This document shows positions 1-8,909 of a DNA stretch of 64,000 bases, piece by piece. Source of the stretch: JAFECT01 sp035551675 (GTDB lineage Bacteria; Pseudomonadota; Alphaproteobacteria; Caulobacterales; Caulobacteraceae); assembly GCA_035551675.1 (NCBI GenBank), contig DASZMV010000047.1, positions 7,068 through 71,067 on the forward strand. Reading direction: 5' to 3'. Every line of letters starts with the position of its first letter. The first letter of the stretch is position 1. Both the position numbers and the translations under genes were made by a program. The notes beneath the pieces are model-generated. The model made no database searches. It was given only the letters and a program-made list of their open reading frames with translations, and was not told the origin of the DNA.

Positions 1-1
1 G

Positions 2-265
2 ACGCTGATGATCCTGCGAAATCACGGCACGCTGGCGGTCGGGTCGACCCCGGGCGAGTGCTGGATGGCCATGTTCTATCTGGAGCGCGCCTGCGAGGCT
101 CAAGCGCTGGCCCTGTCAGGCGGTCGCGACGGGGTGCTGATCGCGCCGCAAAGCGCCCAGGAAGAGGTCAAGGCTCAGGCGGCGGCGGTGCCCTGGGTGG
201 CGAACCTCGCCTGGCCCGGCTGGCGGCGCCGGCTCGACCGCCTGTCGCCCGGTTACGACGCCTAG
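2..265 (+). CDS. Class II aldolase/adducin family protein, C-terminal part
   Basis: Only the last 87 residues are in the window; the gene begins upstream of base 1. The visible part starts with a TLMILRNHGTLAVG stretch, which is the strand and His-Gly motif that supplies a metal-ligand histidine in class II aldolases and adducin-like proteins (fuculose-phosphate aldolase fold). A helix follows (GECWMAMFYLERACEAQ), as usual in this family. The family cleaves or epimerises small sugar phosphates, or acts on other substrates when the N-terminal half differs, so the substrate cannot be called. It stops at 263-265 and is followed by about 160 bases before the efflux operon, so it is probably not part of that operon. 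Confidence 0.8.
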   Translation, partial: TLMILRNHGTLAVGSTPGECWMAMFYLERACEAQALALSGGRDGVLIAPQSAQEEVKAQAAAVPWVANLAWPGWRRRLDRLSPGYDA

Positions 266-424
266 ACGTACCTCGCGGTCAACATTGCTATAAGTTAATA
301 GACTTTCGGTAGAAATTCCCGGTCGAGCGTGTTCGGCCGCCCTGTTCACCGGCCCGATAGTGTGGTTGAGCGTGGAAACCGGCCGCGATGGGGCGTGGCG
401 AGGCCTCAAGCATAGAGTCGTAGG

Positions 425-1510
425 GTGAGACGCCACTTTTTTCTGATGTTCGCGGTGGTCTTCGTCGTGGCGCTCGCCGTGCTGGGCGGGATCAAGCTGC
501 TGGCGGGGAAGGGCGGCGCGGGCGCCACGGCCCCCGCATCGGCGTCCAAGTCCGGTCGCGTGCCCCTAATCGCCGAGACGCGGGTCGCGCCGCACGAATT
601 CGTCGGCCGCATCGACGCGGTGGGCGTGGCCAAGGCGCACGAGTCGGTGACCCTGACGTCCCAGACCACCGAGATCGCCACCGACATTCTTTTCCACTCG
701 GGCCAGCACGTCGCCAAGGGCCAGGTGCTGGCGCAACTGAAGACCGACGAGCAGCAGGCCGACGTGATCAACGCCCAGGCCGCGCTCAACAAGGCCAAGA
801 GCGACAACGACCGCTGGCAGGAACTGGCCAAGCGCGGTTTCGCCCCGGCGGCGTCGGTGGATCAGTACAAGGCCGCCTACGAACAGGCGAAGGCGCAGTT
901 GCGCGCCGCCCAGTCGCGGCTGCACGACCGCGTCATCCGCGCGCCGTTCTCGGGCACTATCGGGCTTTCGGACGCGGCCCCCGGCATGCTGATCACGCCC
1001 GGCACGCCGCTGGCGACGCTGGATGACCTGTCGGCCGTGGTGGTCGACTTCGATGTCCCCGAGCGGTTCATGGCCTCGGTGCGCGAAGGCTCGCCGATCA
1101 GCGCGACCGCCGATGCGCTAAGCGGGCGCGTCATTTCCGGCCGCATCGCGCGCATCGATACCCGGGTGAAGCCCGACACGCGCTCGGTCACCGCGCGCGC
1201 CGAGTTCGCCAATCCGAACGCCGCGATCAAGCCCGGCATGCTGTTGAAGGTGACGGTGACCCAGGGCGCGCGCACGGCGCTGGCCTTGCCCGAGGCCGCG
1301 GTGCAGTTCGAGACCGACACGCCCTTCGTCTTCGCCCTCGCCCAGGAAAACGGCAAGACCGTCGCCAAGTTGAAGAACGTCGTGGTCGGCGCGCGCCAGG
1401 ACGGCTTCATTGAAATTGTCGGCGGCCTGAACGCGGGCGATCAGGTCGTGGGCGACGGGCTTAACCGCATCCAGCCCAACCAAGCGGTGAAAGTGCTCGC
1501 CGCGCCATGA
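425..1510 (+). CDS. RND efflux periplasmic adaptor (membrane fusion protein)
   Basis: 361 residues starting at GTG 425; the first residues form one hydrophobic signal/anchor segment (about 5-28). A split biotinyl-lipoyl domain is visible around residues 75-105 (QTTEIATDILFHSGQHVAKG) and again near 165-200 (VIRAPFSGTIGLSDAAPG), with a helical hairpin between them, then a beta-barrel and membrane-proximal region. This is the order expected of HlyD/AcrA-type adaptors that link an inner-membrane RND pump to an outer-membrane channel. Its stop overlaps the start of the next gene (ATGA, 1507-1510), so the two are translationally coupled. No outer-membrane factor gene lies nearby, so a TolC-type channel encoded elsewhere must be used. 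Substrate unknown. Confidence 0.93.
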   Translation: MRRHFFLMFAVVFVVALAVLGGIKLLAGKGGAGATAPASASKSGRVPLIAETRVAPHEFVGRIDAVGVAKAHESVTLTSQTTEIATDILFHSGQHVAKGQVLAQLKTDEQQADVINAQAALNKAKSDNDRWQELAKRGFAPAASVDQYKAAYEQAKAQLRAAQSRLHDRVIRAPFSGTIGLSDAAPGMLITPGTPLATLDDLSAVVVDFDVPERFMASVREGSPISATADALSGRVISGRIARIDTRVKPDTRSVTARAEFANPNAAIKPGMLLKVTVTQGARTALALPEAAVQFETDTPFVFALAQENGKTVAKLKNVVVGARQDGFIEIVGGLNAGDQVVGDGLNRIQPNQAVKVLAAP

Positions 1511-4500
1511 CGCTGTCCGACCTTTCGGTCAAACGCCCGGTCTTCGCCGCGGTGGCGGCGATCGTTCTCTGCGTGATCGGCGTCGCCGCCTTCTTCACCC
1601 TGCCGGTGCGCGAGCTGCCGTCCATCGATCCGCCGGTGGTCTCCATCGAGACCGACTATACCGGCGCCTCCGCCGAGGTGATCGAACAGCGCATCACTCA
1701 GGTGATCGAACAGCAGGTCGCGGGCATCCAGGGCATCGACGTGGTCAACTCGTCGAGCCGCGACGGCATTTCGCGCATCAACATCACCTTCACCCTGGAC
1801 CGCGACCTCGACGGCGCGGCCAACGACGTGCGCGATGCGGTCAGTCACGTCGCCAACCAGCTGCCGATCGACGCCAAACCGCCACAGATCTCCAAGGCCA
1901 GCGCCAACGCCTCGTCGATCCTTTTCCTGGCATTCACCTCGTCCAAGCTGAGCCAGCTTCAACTCGCCGACTACGCCAACCAGTATCTGGTGGCGCGCCT
2001 GTCCACGATCCCCGGCGTAGGCCAGGTGCGGATGAGCGGCGCGGGCCTCTATTCCATGCGAATCTGGCTCGATCCCGACGCCATGGCCGCGCGCGGCATC
2101 ACCGTCGACGACGTGCAGAACGCGCTGAACGCCCAGAACGTCGAACTGCCCGCCGGCGCGCTGGAGTCCAAGGCGAAGGACTACACCATCCGGGTCAATC
2201 GCCAGTACAACACGCCCGCCGAATTCGCCGCCCTGCCGACAGTCGCCGCACGCGGCTCGACCAGCGGCTCTGCCGCCTCGAGCTTCGCCGCGCCTTCGCC
2301 GACCAGTTCTTCCGCCGTCACCGCCACCGCCCGCGGGGCCAATTCGCAGATGCCGACCGTCGGCGCGCAATTGCCCAATGCCCAGTCGGGCTCGAACTAC
2401 ATTGTGCGCCTGGGCGACATCGCGCGCGTCGAGGAAGGGCCCGACGACCGGCGCAACTATTTCGAGGTGTCCGGCCAGCGTGAGGTCGGCATGTCGGTGA
2501 CCGGCCAAGCCCAGGCCAACAACCTGCAAATCTCCAACGACACCCGCAAGATGATCAAGGAGATCAACGCATCCCTGCCGCCGGGGACCGCGCTGAAGAT
2601 CGTCGTCGACTATTCCCAGTTCACCTCCGATGCGATCCAGGAAGTCTGGATCACCATGGGCATCGCGCTCGCCCTGGTGGCCCTGGTCAACTTCCTGTTC
2701 CTGGGCAGCTGGCGCGCGGCGATCATCCCCGCGGTGGTGGCGCCGATCTGCATCGTCTCAACCTTCACCGTCCTTGCCGTGCTCGGCTTCTCGATCAACC
2801 TGCTCAGTCTGCTCGCGCTGGTGCTGGCCATCGGCCTCGTGGTCGACGACGCCATCGTGGTGGTGGAGAACGTGCAGCGGCACGTGGACGAAGGCGAACC
2901 CCCGGCGGTCGCGGCCCAACGCGGCGCCAAACAGGTGTTCTTCGCGGTGGTGGCGACCACCATCGTGCTGATCGCTGTGTTCGCGCCCTTGATGGTGTTG
3001 CCCGGCTATATCGGGCGCCTGTTCGTGGAGCTCGCGGTCACCGTCGCCGCGGCGGTGTTCTTTTCCGCGCTGATGGCGCTCAGCCTGTCGCCCATGCTGG
3101 GCTCGAAACTGCTGAAGCCCGCCACCGGCGAGGGGATCTTTGCGCGGACCGTCGATCGCATCATGGAGGGCGTGAAGCGCTCCTACAGCGCATCGCTCGA
3201 GATGCTGCTCGGCCATCGTCTCGCGACCCTGCTCACCATCGTCGTGGTGGTCAGTCTCGCCGCGCTCGCGGGCGGCCTGTTCCTGGCGCTGCCGAAGGAG
3301 CTGGTGCCCAACGAGGACCGCGGTCGCGTCGACCTGTCGATCCAGGGCCCCGAGGGCCAGGGCTTTGACTACACGCTTGCCGCCGTGCACCAGGCCGAGC
3401 CCTATTTCGAGGGGCTGCGCCAGAAGAGTGTGCTCACCGACTATCTGTTCGCCGTGCCGGCTTTCGGCAACGCGCAATTCAACACCGCCTTCGGCACCAC
3501 GGTGATGACCGACTGGCGCAAGCGCACGCTCACCGCCGACGACCTCGCCGCCCAGATCAACAAGAAGTTGGCGAGCATCACCTCGACCCAGTTCGTCGCG
3601 GCGGTGCGCGGACCGTTCTCGCGCGGCGGCCAGTCCGGATCGAACGTCGACCTGATCGTTTCCGGCGACGACTACGATCAGATCAACAAATGGATGCAGC
3701 CGATCCTGAAGGCAGCCAAGGCCAACCCGGGTCTGGCGCGTCCGCGCATCGACTACGAACCGACCTCGCCGCGCCTGCTGGTCGACATCGACCACGACAA
3801 GGCCGCCGCCCTCGGCGTCTCCGCGCAGGAGATCGGTTCGGCGCTGCAGATCATGTTCGGCTCCAAACAGGTCACCACCTATGTGAAGGGGGGACAGGAG
3901 TACTACGTCACCCTGCAGACCGACCTCGACAAGCGCCGCACGGTAGAGGATCTCGACCGCCTGACCGTGCGCACCGGCTCCGGTTCGCTGGTTCCGCTCT
4001 CAAATGTGGTCAAGACCGAGGTGAGGGGCGACACGCCCGACCGCGAACGCGTCGACCGCATCCGCTCGATCACCCTGACGCAACAGCTCAACCCGGGCTA
4101 CACGGTCGCTGAAGCGGTGAAGTTCTATCAGGACCTCGCCGCGAAACAGCCGCCCGGCATGCTGATCAAGTGGGGCGGCCAGGCCAAGGACTACCTCGAG
4201 GCCTCTAATGCGGTGGCGCTCGCTTTCGGCGGCGCGCTGCTCCTGGTGTTCCTGGCGCTCGCGGCCCAGTTCGAAAGCTGGATCCACCCGGCGATCATCA
4301 TGCTGACCGTGCCCCTGGCGGCGCTCGGCGGCCTGTTCGGCCTGCTCATCGCGGGCTCGTCGATCAACACCTACAGCGAGATCGGCCTGATCATTCTGAT
4401 CGGCATCGCGGCCAAGAACGGCATCCTGATCGTGGAGTTCGCCAACCAGCTCCGCGATGACGGCCGATCGGTGCACGACGCGGTGATCGAGGCGGCGGCG

Positions 4501-4785
4501 CTGCGCCTGCGCCCCATCGTGATGACCTCGATCTCCGCCGCCTTCGGCGCCCTGCCGCTGATCCTGGCCGCGGGCCCGGGCGCCGGCAGCCGCAAGACCA
4601 TCGGCGTGACCGTCTTCACCGGCGCGATCTTCTCGACCCTGCTGACCCTCTTCGTCGTGCCGGTCTTCTACAATCTGCTCGCACGCTTCACCCGCTCGCC
4701 CGAGTGGACCGCGAAACAGATCGAAGCCTACGAGGAAGAAGAGCGCGCCCGCGGCGCCGCGCCCGAGCCGACGCCCGCCGAATAG
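1507..4785 (+). CDS. RND efflux permease, HAE-1/AcrB-type
   Basis: 1092 residues, a full-length AcrB/MexB-like proton antiporter with twelve predicted membrane spans and two large periplasmic loops. It begins with the family's typical LSVKRPVFAAVAAIVLCVIG segment. The essential TM4 Asp pair is present (GLVVDDAIVVVE) and the second repeat carries the usual GIAAKNGILIVEFANQLRDD stretch. It is coupled by overlap to the adaptor upstream. Odd feature: roughly residues 244-295 form a low-complexity Ser/Ala/Thr/Pro segment inserted between the EFAALP strand and the YIVRLGDIARVEEG strand of the first periplasmic loop, which makes the protein about 40-50 residues longer than AcrB. The C-terminus is charged (Glu/Arg/Pro). 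Drug or solvent export is likely, substrate unknown. Confidence 0.95.
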   Translation: MTLSDLSVKRPVFAAVAAIVLCVIGVAAFFTLPVRELPSIDPPVVSIETDYTGASAEVIEQRITQVIEQQVAGIQGIDVVNSSSRDGISRINITFTLDRDLDGAANDVRDAVSHVANQLPIDAKPPQISKASANASSILFLAFTSSKLSQLQLADYANQYLVARLSTIPGVGQVRMSGAGLYSMRIWLDPDAMAARGITVDDVQNALNAQNVELPAGALESKAKDYTIRVNRQYNTPAEFAALPTVAARGSTSGSAASSFAAPSPTSSSAVTATARGANSQMPTVGAQLPNAQSGSNYIVRLGDIARVEEGPDDRRNYFEVSGQREVGMSVTGQAQANNLQISNDTRKMIKEINASLPPGTALKIVVDYSQFTSDAIQEVWITMGIALALVALVNFLFLGSWRAAIIPAVVAPICIVSTFTVLAVLGFSINLLSLLALVLAIGLVVDDAIVVVENVQRHVDEGEPPAVAAQRGAKQVFFAVVATTIVLIAVFAPLMVLPGYIGRLFVELAVTVAAAVFFSALMALSLSPMLGSKLLKPATGEGIFARTVDRIMEGVKRSYSASLEMLLGHRLATLLTIVVVVSLAALAGGLFLALPKELVPNEDRGRVDLSIQGPEGQGFDYTLAAVHQAEPYFEGLRQKSVLTDYLFAVPAFGNAQFNTAFGTTVMTDWRKRTLTADDLAAQINKKLASITSTQFVAAVRGPFSRGGQSGSNVDLIVSGDDYDQINKWMQPILKAAKANPGLARPRIDYEPTSPRLLVDIDHDKAAALGVSAQEIGSALQIMFGSKQVTTYVKGGQEYYVTLQTDLDKRRTVEDLDRLTVRTGSGSLVPLSNVVKTEVRGDTPDRERVDRIRSITLTQQLNPGYTVAEAVKFYQDLAAKQPPGMLIKWGGQAKDYLEASNAVALAFGGALLLVFLALAAQFESWIHPAIIMLTVPLAALGGLFGLLIAGSSINTYSEIGLIILIGIAAKNGILIVEFANQLRDDGRSVHDAVIEAAALRLRPIVMTSISAAFGALPLILAAGPGAGSRKTIGVTVFTGAIFSTLLTLFVVPVFYNLLARFTRSPEWTAKQIEAYEEEERARGAAPEPTPAE

Positions 4786-4899
4786 TCGCCATCACGACGA
4801 TATGATCGGCGCGCGGGGCCCTCAAGGCCTTGGCGAACGCTGGGGTTCTGATATCGGCGGATTTTGGCGTCCACACTTCGACCGAAAGCCCGCAGCCGC

Positions 4900-6045
4900 A
4901 TGAGCCGAATGCCTGGCCTCGACCTTCTGCGCGCGCTCGCGGTGCTGTGGGTGATGATGACCCACACCTATCTCACCGGCCTGTTCCCGGACGGAAACCT
5001 GGTGGCGGACTCCGGTTGGATGGGGGTGGATCTGTTCTTCGCCCTGTCCGGCTTTCTGATCGGCGGTCAGCTGTTCCGGCCCTATGTGCGCAATGAACCT
5101 GAGCATATCGGCCTGTTCTATTTTCGCCGGCTGTTTCGCACCCTGCCGCCCTATCTCGTCGTGGTCGCGCTCTATTTCACCGTGCCGTTCTTCCGCGAGC
5201 GCCCGACTCTCGCGCCGCTCTGGCAGTATTTGACCTTCACGGAGAACCTGTTCGTCGCCTTTCCACGCGGCGGCTTCGCCTTCTCCCACGCCTGGTCGCT
5301 GTGCGTCGAAGAGCAGTTCTATCTGTTCATGCCGCTGCTCGTCTGGCTGTTGATGCGCCGGCCGGCGCTGTGGAAGGCGGCGACCGTGTTCGCGGTGGTG
5401 GTCGTGGGCGGCATGCTGCTGCGTGCGGGGCTATGGCTGCATGAGGTTGCGCCGGTGTGGGCGAACGACGACGGGCCGCGGTCGACACCGCAGTTCATGG
5501 AGCGGATCTACTATCCGACCTGGTGCCGGCTCGATGGCCTGACCGGCGGCGTCATCGTCGCGGCGGTGCGCGCGTTCAAGCCGAAGCTGTGGGAGGCGCT
5601 CGGGCGCCGCGCCAATCTCTTCCTCGCGGCAGGCGCCGCCGTCGTCGGCGTCTGCATCTGGCTCTTCCACGACCAGCGCGCCTTCTGGCCGAGCGTGGTC
5701 GGCTATCCGCTGCTGTCTCTCGGCATGGCGTCGCTGGTCTTCGCCGGCGCCAACGCGAACAGCCTTATCGGTCGTTGGCGCATCCCCGGCGCCGGCGCGA
5801 TCGCGGCCATGGCCTACAGCCTCTACCTCACGCACAAGGAGACCTATCACATGGTCCATGTGCTCTGGGGCGACGCCCTGGCGAAGGACGGACCACTCGC
5901 GTTCGCGGTCTATGCGGGCGCGGCCTTCGCGGTCGGCGCTCTGCTCTATGTCACTTTCGAACGTCCGGCGCTGATCCTGCGCGACCGCATCCTCAAGCGC
6001 AGCGCAATGGCGCAACCGAAGATCGCCGCCGCTCGCGCCTGGTGA
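4900..6045 (+). CDS. Acyltransferase family 3 membrane protein (OafA/YrhL-like)
   Basis: 382 residues from ATG 4900. An in-frame TTG at 4864 would add 12 residues with no membrane or domain character, so ATG is preferred. The protein opens with LDLLRALAVLWVMMTHTYL, the first helix of acyltransferase-3 proteins with its characteristic His, followed by GVDLFFALSGFLIGGQ and FYFRRLFRTLPPYLV, both classic for the family, and WSLCVEEQFYLFMPLL with the conserved Glu. About ten membrane helices are predicted. Members move acetyl or other acyl groups across the inner membrane onto surface glycans or glucans. It converges with the cytochrome gene with only 15 bases between stops. No glycan-synthesis gene is adjacent, so the acceptor is unknown. 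Confidence 0.88.
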   Translation: MSRMPGLDLLRALAVLWVMMTHTYLTGLFPDGNLVADSGWMGVDLFFALSGFLIGGQLFRPYVRNEPEHIGLFYFRRLFRTLPPYLVVVALYFTVPFFRERPTLAPLWQYLTFTENLFVAFPRGGFAFSHAWSLCVEEQFYLFMPLLVWLLMRRPALWKAATVFAVVVVGGMLLRAGLWLHEVAPVWANDDGPRSTPQFMERIYYPTWCRLDGLTGGVIVAAVRAFKPKLWEALGRRANLFLAAGAAVVGVCIWLFHDQRAFWPSVVGYPLLSLGMASLVFAGANANSLIGRWRIPGAGAIAAMAYSLYLTHKETYHMVHVLWGDALAKDGPLAFAVYAGAAFAVGALLYVTFERPALILRDRILKRSAMAQPKIAAARAW

Positions 6046-6060
6046 GTCGGCGTCGCCGGA

Positions 6061-6597
6061 TCATTTCTTCGCGGGCTTGGCCGGCGCCGTCTCGACCTTC
6101 GGCTTCGGTTCGGTCGCGGTCTTCAGATAGGCGATGACGTCGTTGCGGTCCTGCGCCTTGTCGAGGCCGATGAAGGTCATCTTGGTGCCGGGCACGGTGG
6201 TCGCCGGCGAGGTCAGCCATTTGTCCAGGTGGGCCGCGTCCCAGGCATAGCCCTGCGCCTTCATGGCGTCGGAATAGCCGTAGTCGGATTTCGATCCCGC
6301 CTTGCGGCCGAAGAGGCCCCAGAGGTTCGGGCCGATCATGTTCGGTCCGTCCTTCTCGACGGTGTGGCAGGCGCGGCACCGGGCGAAGATGCGTTTGCCG
6401 TTCACCGGATCGCCGGTGTTGAAGGGCGCCGGCAGGGTCGCGACCATCGCCTGGTCCTGCGGCGTAACGATGTCGGGTTCGACGGTCGCTTCGCTCGTGC
6501 TCTGGTCGGCGGAAGCGGATGCGTCCTTCTTGGGACCGCAGGCCGACAGCGCGGCGGCGAACGCCACGGCCGCAACAAACAGGACACGCGAAGTCAT
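6061..6597 (-). CDS. Class I cytochrome c, lipoprotein-anchored
   Basis: 178 residues. The N-terminus is a lipoprotein signal peptide with a clear lipobox (LSAC, Cys about residue 20) followed by a Lys/Ser/Ala-rich tether. The haem site is CRACH, with downstream GPNLWGLFGRKAG and a distal methionine ligand in PGTKMTFIGL, all typical of mitochondrial-type/c552 cytochromes of alphaproteobacteria. It probably carries electrons between the bc1 complex and a terminal oxidase, or serves an unidentified periplasmic reductase; no oxidase gene is adjacent. A strong ribosome site (GGAGG) lies 6-7 bases before the ATG, and a 7-bp GC hairpin (6612-6631) sits just upstream. Confidence 0.92.
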   Translation of the reverse strand: MTSRVLFVAAVAFAAALSACGPKKDASASADQSTSEATVEPDIVTPQDQAMVATLPAPFNTGDPVNGKRIFARCRACHTVEKDGPNMIGPNLWGLFGRKAGSKSDYGYSDAMKAQGYAWDAAHLDKWLTSPATTVPGTKMTFIGLDKAQDRNDVIAYLKTATEPKPKVETAPAKPAKK

Positions 6598-6611
6598 GAG
6601 GATCCTCCAGG

Positions 6612-6631
6612 CGCGCGCAAGCTAGCGCGCG
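6612..6631. terminator. GC hairpin between the small membrane protein and cytochrome c
   Basis: CGCGCGC (6612-6618) and GCGCGCG (6625-6631) are perfect 7-bp arms around a 6-base loop. It sits downstream of the minus-strand gene ending at 6666 and upstream of the cytochrome start at 6597. There is no T-run, so it may be a weak terminator or part of the cytochrome leader. Confidence 0.4.
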
Positions 6632-6665
6632 TCCGGACTAAGGCAAGGCTAAAGGCGCGGCCGCG

Positions 6666-6902
6666 TCAGCCGGTGGTGACGGTGTCGCTCGCGGGCGAGG
6701 GCAGGGGCACGGCTTCGACCGCGCCGGCGGCTTCGTCGGCGGGCGAGCCGCTGAGCGTCGGGCGCAGCGTGATGTTCGGCGAGGCCGTCCCCTCGCTCGG
6801 GGCCATCACCTGGGAGCCCACCGCGATCACGGCGTAGAGCGCCACGAGACCGGCCACGGTCCGCATTTCGCGACGGCTGAAGATGGCGTCGTCAGTCTTC
6901 AT
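6666..6902 (-). CDS. Small single-pass membrane protein, unknown function
   Basis: 78 residues from ATG 6902; an earlier in-frame start at 7019 would add a Pro/Arg/Cys-rich stretch that does not look translated. The protein has a charged N-terminus (KTDDAIFSRREMR), one hydrophobic span (TVAGLVALYAVIAVGSQVM) and a Ser/Pro/Ala-rich tail probably exposed in the periplasm. I do not recognise a family. It is read in the same direction as cytochrome c with 68 bases between, including a hairpin, so co-transcription is possible but not clear. Confidence 0.6.
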   Translation of the reverse strand: MKTDDAIFSRREMRTVAGLVALYAVIAVGSQVMAPSEGTASPNITLRPTLSGSPADEAAGAVEAVPLPSPASDTVTTG

Positions 6903-7180
6903 CACGGTCCTGTCCGCTGGGGCGCCAACATATGGGGAGGGCGCGAACCAAACGCACCGATTACAGGGCTCAGAGGGCTGACGCGCGGGGGAGGGAACGC
7001 GTCCGTCGTCGAGACTCACTGGCCTGGAGGAACCCTAGGGGATAGTTCCGGGGGGAGCCAGCGCGATAAACCGTGCATTTGGTTCGCAGGTCGAGAACGC
7101 GACATAAAAGGCGCGGTTCCAGCTTTGCACGAAAAGGCGGGTGCCACTACCATTGGACGAGGAAGGCGCCGCAACAGCTT

Positions 7181-7795
7181 ATGGGCACAAGGGTTCTTCT
7201 GATCCGGCACGGGGACGTCGAGGGCCTCGTCCCGGCGCGCTTTCGCGGCCGCCGCGACGTGCCGCTGAGCGCGTTGGGCGACAAGCATGTGAAGGCCTGC
7301 GCGCGACGCGTCGCCAGGACCTGGAAGGTCGCGGCGATCTACGCGAGCCCGCTCCAGCGTTGCCTTAAGACCGCGGCGCGGATCTCCAGAGCCACCGGCG
7401 TCGAGGCGCGACCGCTCCAGGGCCTGCTCGACATCGACTACGGCGACTGGACCTGGCGCACTCACGAAGAGATGGTTCGCGATCAGCCGGAACTCTGGCG
7501 CATCTGGCGCGAGACGCCCGATGAGATGCGCTTTCCCGGCGGCGAGAGCTTGGCGGACATGAGCGAACGCGCCACCGCAGCGCTCCGCACCGCGGCGGAA
7601 GCGGCGCCCGAAAGCTGTATCGCCTTGGTGAGTCATGACGCGGTGGTGCGCGCGCTGGTGATCCAGTCGCTCGGCCTGTCGCTGCGTCTGTATCATCGCC
7701 TGACCGTGGCGCCGGCGAGCATCACCGAACTCGATCTCGCCCGCGCAGGCCCCGAACTCGTGCGCCTCAGCGACACCGGCCACATCGAACCCTGA
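7181..7795 (+). CDS. Histidine phosphatase family protein (phosphoglycerate-mutase-like)
   Basis: 204 residues from ATG 7181; the frame is open further upstream but that sequence is Arg/His-rich and not family-like. The catalytic motif LLIRHGDVEG is at residues 5-14, followed by the Arg-bearing ASPLQRCLKTA, the catalytic Glu region in the middle (FPGGESLADMSER) and the second catalytic His in ALVSHDAVVRALV. The length fits two-histidine phosphatases such as CobC/GpmB-like proteins. The reaction is dephosphorylation of a small phosphoester through a phospho-His intermediate; the substrate cannot be predicted. It stands alone, converging on the flagellin gene. Confidence 0.88.
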   Translation: MGTRVLLIRHGDVEGLVPARFRGRRDVPLSALGDKHVKACARRVARTWKVAAIYASPLQRCLKTAARISRATGVEARPLQGLLDIDYGDWTWRTHEEMVRDQPELWRIWRETPDEMRFPGGESLADMSERATAALRTAAEAAPESCIALVSHDAVVRALVIQSLGLSLRLYHRLTVAPASITELDLARAGPELVRLSDTGHIEP

Positions 7796-7803
7796 ACAAG
7801 CGA

Positions 7804-7825
7804 AAGCCCGCGCGGGGCGGGCCTT
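7804..7825 (+). terminator. Imperfect hairpin after the phosphatase gene
   Basis: AAGCCCGC (7804-7811) can pair with GCGGGCCTT (7817-7825) with one bulge; it lies 9 bases after the phosphatase stop. Plausible intrinsic terminator, no long T-run. Confidence 0.5.
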
Positions 7826-7864
7826 CGAAACGACACGGCAATGAATACTCTGCACGCGACGGGT

Positions 7865-7887
7865 GGGGCGGGCCTTCTGCCCGCCCC
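7865..7887 (-). terminator. Perfect 9-bp hairpin after the flagellin gene
   Basis: GGGGCGGGC (7865-7873) and GCCCGCCCC (7879-7887) are perfect arms around a 5-base loop, 15 bases beyond the flagellin stop. It probably ends or stabilises the flagellin mRNA. Confidence 0.65.
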
Positions 7888-7901
7888 GTTGTCGCACGCT
7901 A

Positions 7902-8741
7902 CTAACTGATATTACGGAACAGGCTGAGCAGCGTCGTCGAAGACGAGTTGGCGATGGACAGCGACTGCACGCCGAGCTGCTGCTTCGTCTGCAGGGCCTG
8001 CAACTGAGCGCTGGCCTTGGCGAGGTCGGCGTCGACCAGGTTGCCGATGCCGGTGTTCAGCGTGTCCTGCAGCTTGCCGGTGAAGGTCAGCTGGGTCTGC
8101 AGGGCGTTGGCGCCGGTGCCGAGGTTGGCGAGCGCCGCCGAGACGCTGTTGATCGAGGTGTCGAGCGTGGTGACCATCCCCTGGGCCAGGGTGACGGTGC
8201 CGATGGTGGCCGTCGCGCTCAGGCCGACGTTGGCGCCGCCGATCGACAGGTCTTCCGCGAGCACGGTGATGGTCGAGGTGCCGTTGGCGTTGGCCAGGGC
8301 GTTGTAGTTCTTCGCGCCGCTCGAGATCAGGTTGGTGCCGTTGAAGTCGGCGTTGGTGACCACCTGGGTGATCTGGTCGCGCAGCGACTGGAAGTCGCTG
8401 TTCAGGGCCGCTCGGCTGGTGGCGTCGAGCGACGTGTCGGAGGCGGCGAGCGCCTTCTGCTTCATTTGCAGCAGCAGGTCGGAAACGGTCTGGCCGGCGG
8501 TCATCGCCACGTCGGTGGCTGACAGCCCGCGGTTCAAGGAGTCGTTGACCGCGTCGAGCGACATCACCTGGGCGCGCTGCGACTGAGCGATCGACCACGT
8601 CGCGCCGTCGTCCTGCGGGCTCGCCACCTTCAGACCGGTGGAGATCTCGTTCTGGACGTTGTTGATCTGAGAATTTGTGGAGTTGAGGTTCTGCAGCGCG
8701 ATCATCGCGCCGGTGTTCGTGTTGACGCTGTTCAGCGACAT
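7902..8741 (-). CDS. Flagellin (FljK/FljL-type)
   Basis: 279 residues, the size of the short Caulobacter flagellins. The N-terminal coiled-coil D0/D1 region is classic (MSLNSVNTNTGAMIALQNLN, then QNEISTGLKVASPQDDGATW), the centre is a short variable part, and the C-terminal helix ends with TTLLSLFRNIS as in other alphaproteobacterial flagellins. It polymerises into the flagellar filament after export by the flagellar type III apparatus. There is no signal peptide, as expected, and no other flagellar gene in the window, so this is an isolated filament gene. A sigma-54 promoter with upstream activator-like sites lies on the same strand (8813-8828 and 8910-8955), and a 9-bp hairpin follows the stop. 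Confidence 0.95.
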   Translation of the reverse strand: MSLNSVNTNTGAMIALQNLNSTNSQINNVQNEISTGLKVASPQDDGATWSIAQSQRAQVMSLDAVNDSLNRGLSATDVAMTAGQTVSDLLLQMKQKALAASDTSLDATSRAALNSDFQSLRDQITQVVTNADFNGTNLISSGAKNYNALANANGTSTITVLAEDLSIGGANVGLSATATIGTVTLAQGMVTTLDTSINSVSAALANLGTGANALQTQLTFTGKLQDTLNTGIGNLVDADLAKASAQLQALQTKQQLGVQSLSIANSSSTTLLSLFRNIS

Positions 8742-8812
8742 ACCCGTAGTTCCTTATTCAGGATGTCCGGCGCCGTTTTGGCGGCCGGGGGCGTTTTGCC
8801 CGCCTCTCCATC

Positions 8813-8828
8813 AGCAAGCGGCTTGCCA
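8813..8828 (-). promoter_or_regulatory. Sigma-54 (RpoN) promoter of the flagellin gene
   Basis: Read on the minus strand the sequence is TGGCAAGCCGCTTGCT, which keeps the -24 GG and -12 GC with exactly ten bases between them. It lies about 72 bases before the flagellin ATG, leaving a leader of about 60 bases. Class IV flagellin genes in Caulobacter are transcribed by sigma-54 with FlbD, which agrees with this placement. Confidence 0.82.
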
Positions 8829-8909
8829 GCCCAGGCCAAGCGCATCGGCGCTTTGAAATCGTTCGGATTTTCTCCGGACGACCCCGGCGGGCCGGTATGG
8901 TTTGCAAAT

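Noticed and set aside
4822..5289. Minus-strand frame across the acyltransferase start
   Set aside because: Glu/Gln/His-rich antisense composition; the plus-strand protein shows conserved acyltransferase helices.
7841..7909. Tiny plus-strand frame within the convergent gap after the phosphatase
   Set aside because: About 21 codons running through a terminator hairpin, no ribosome site.
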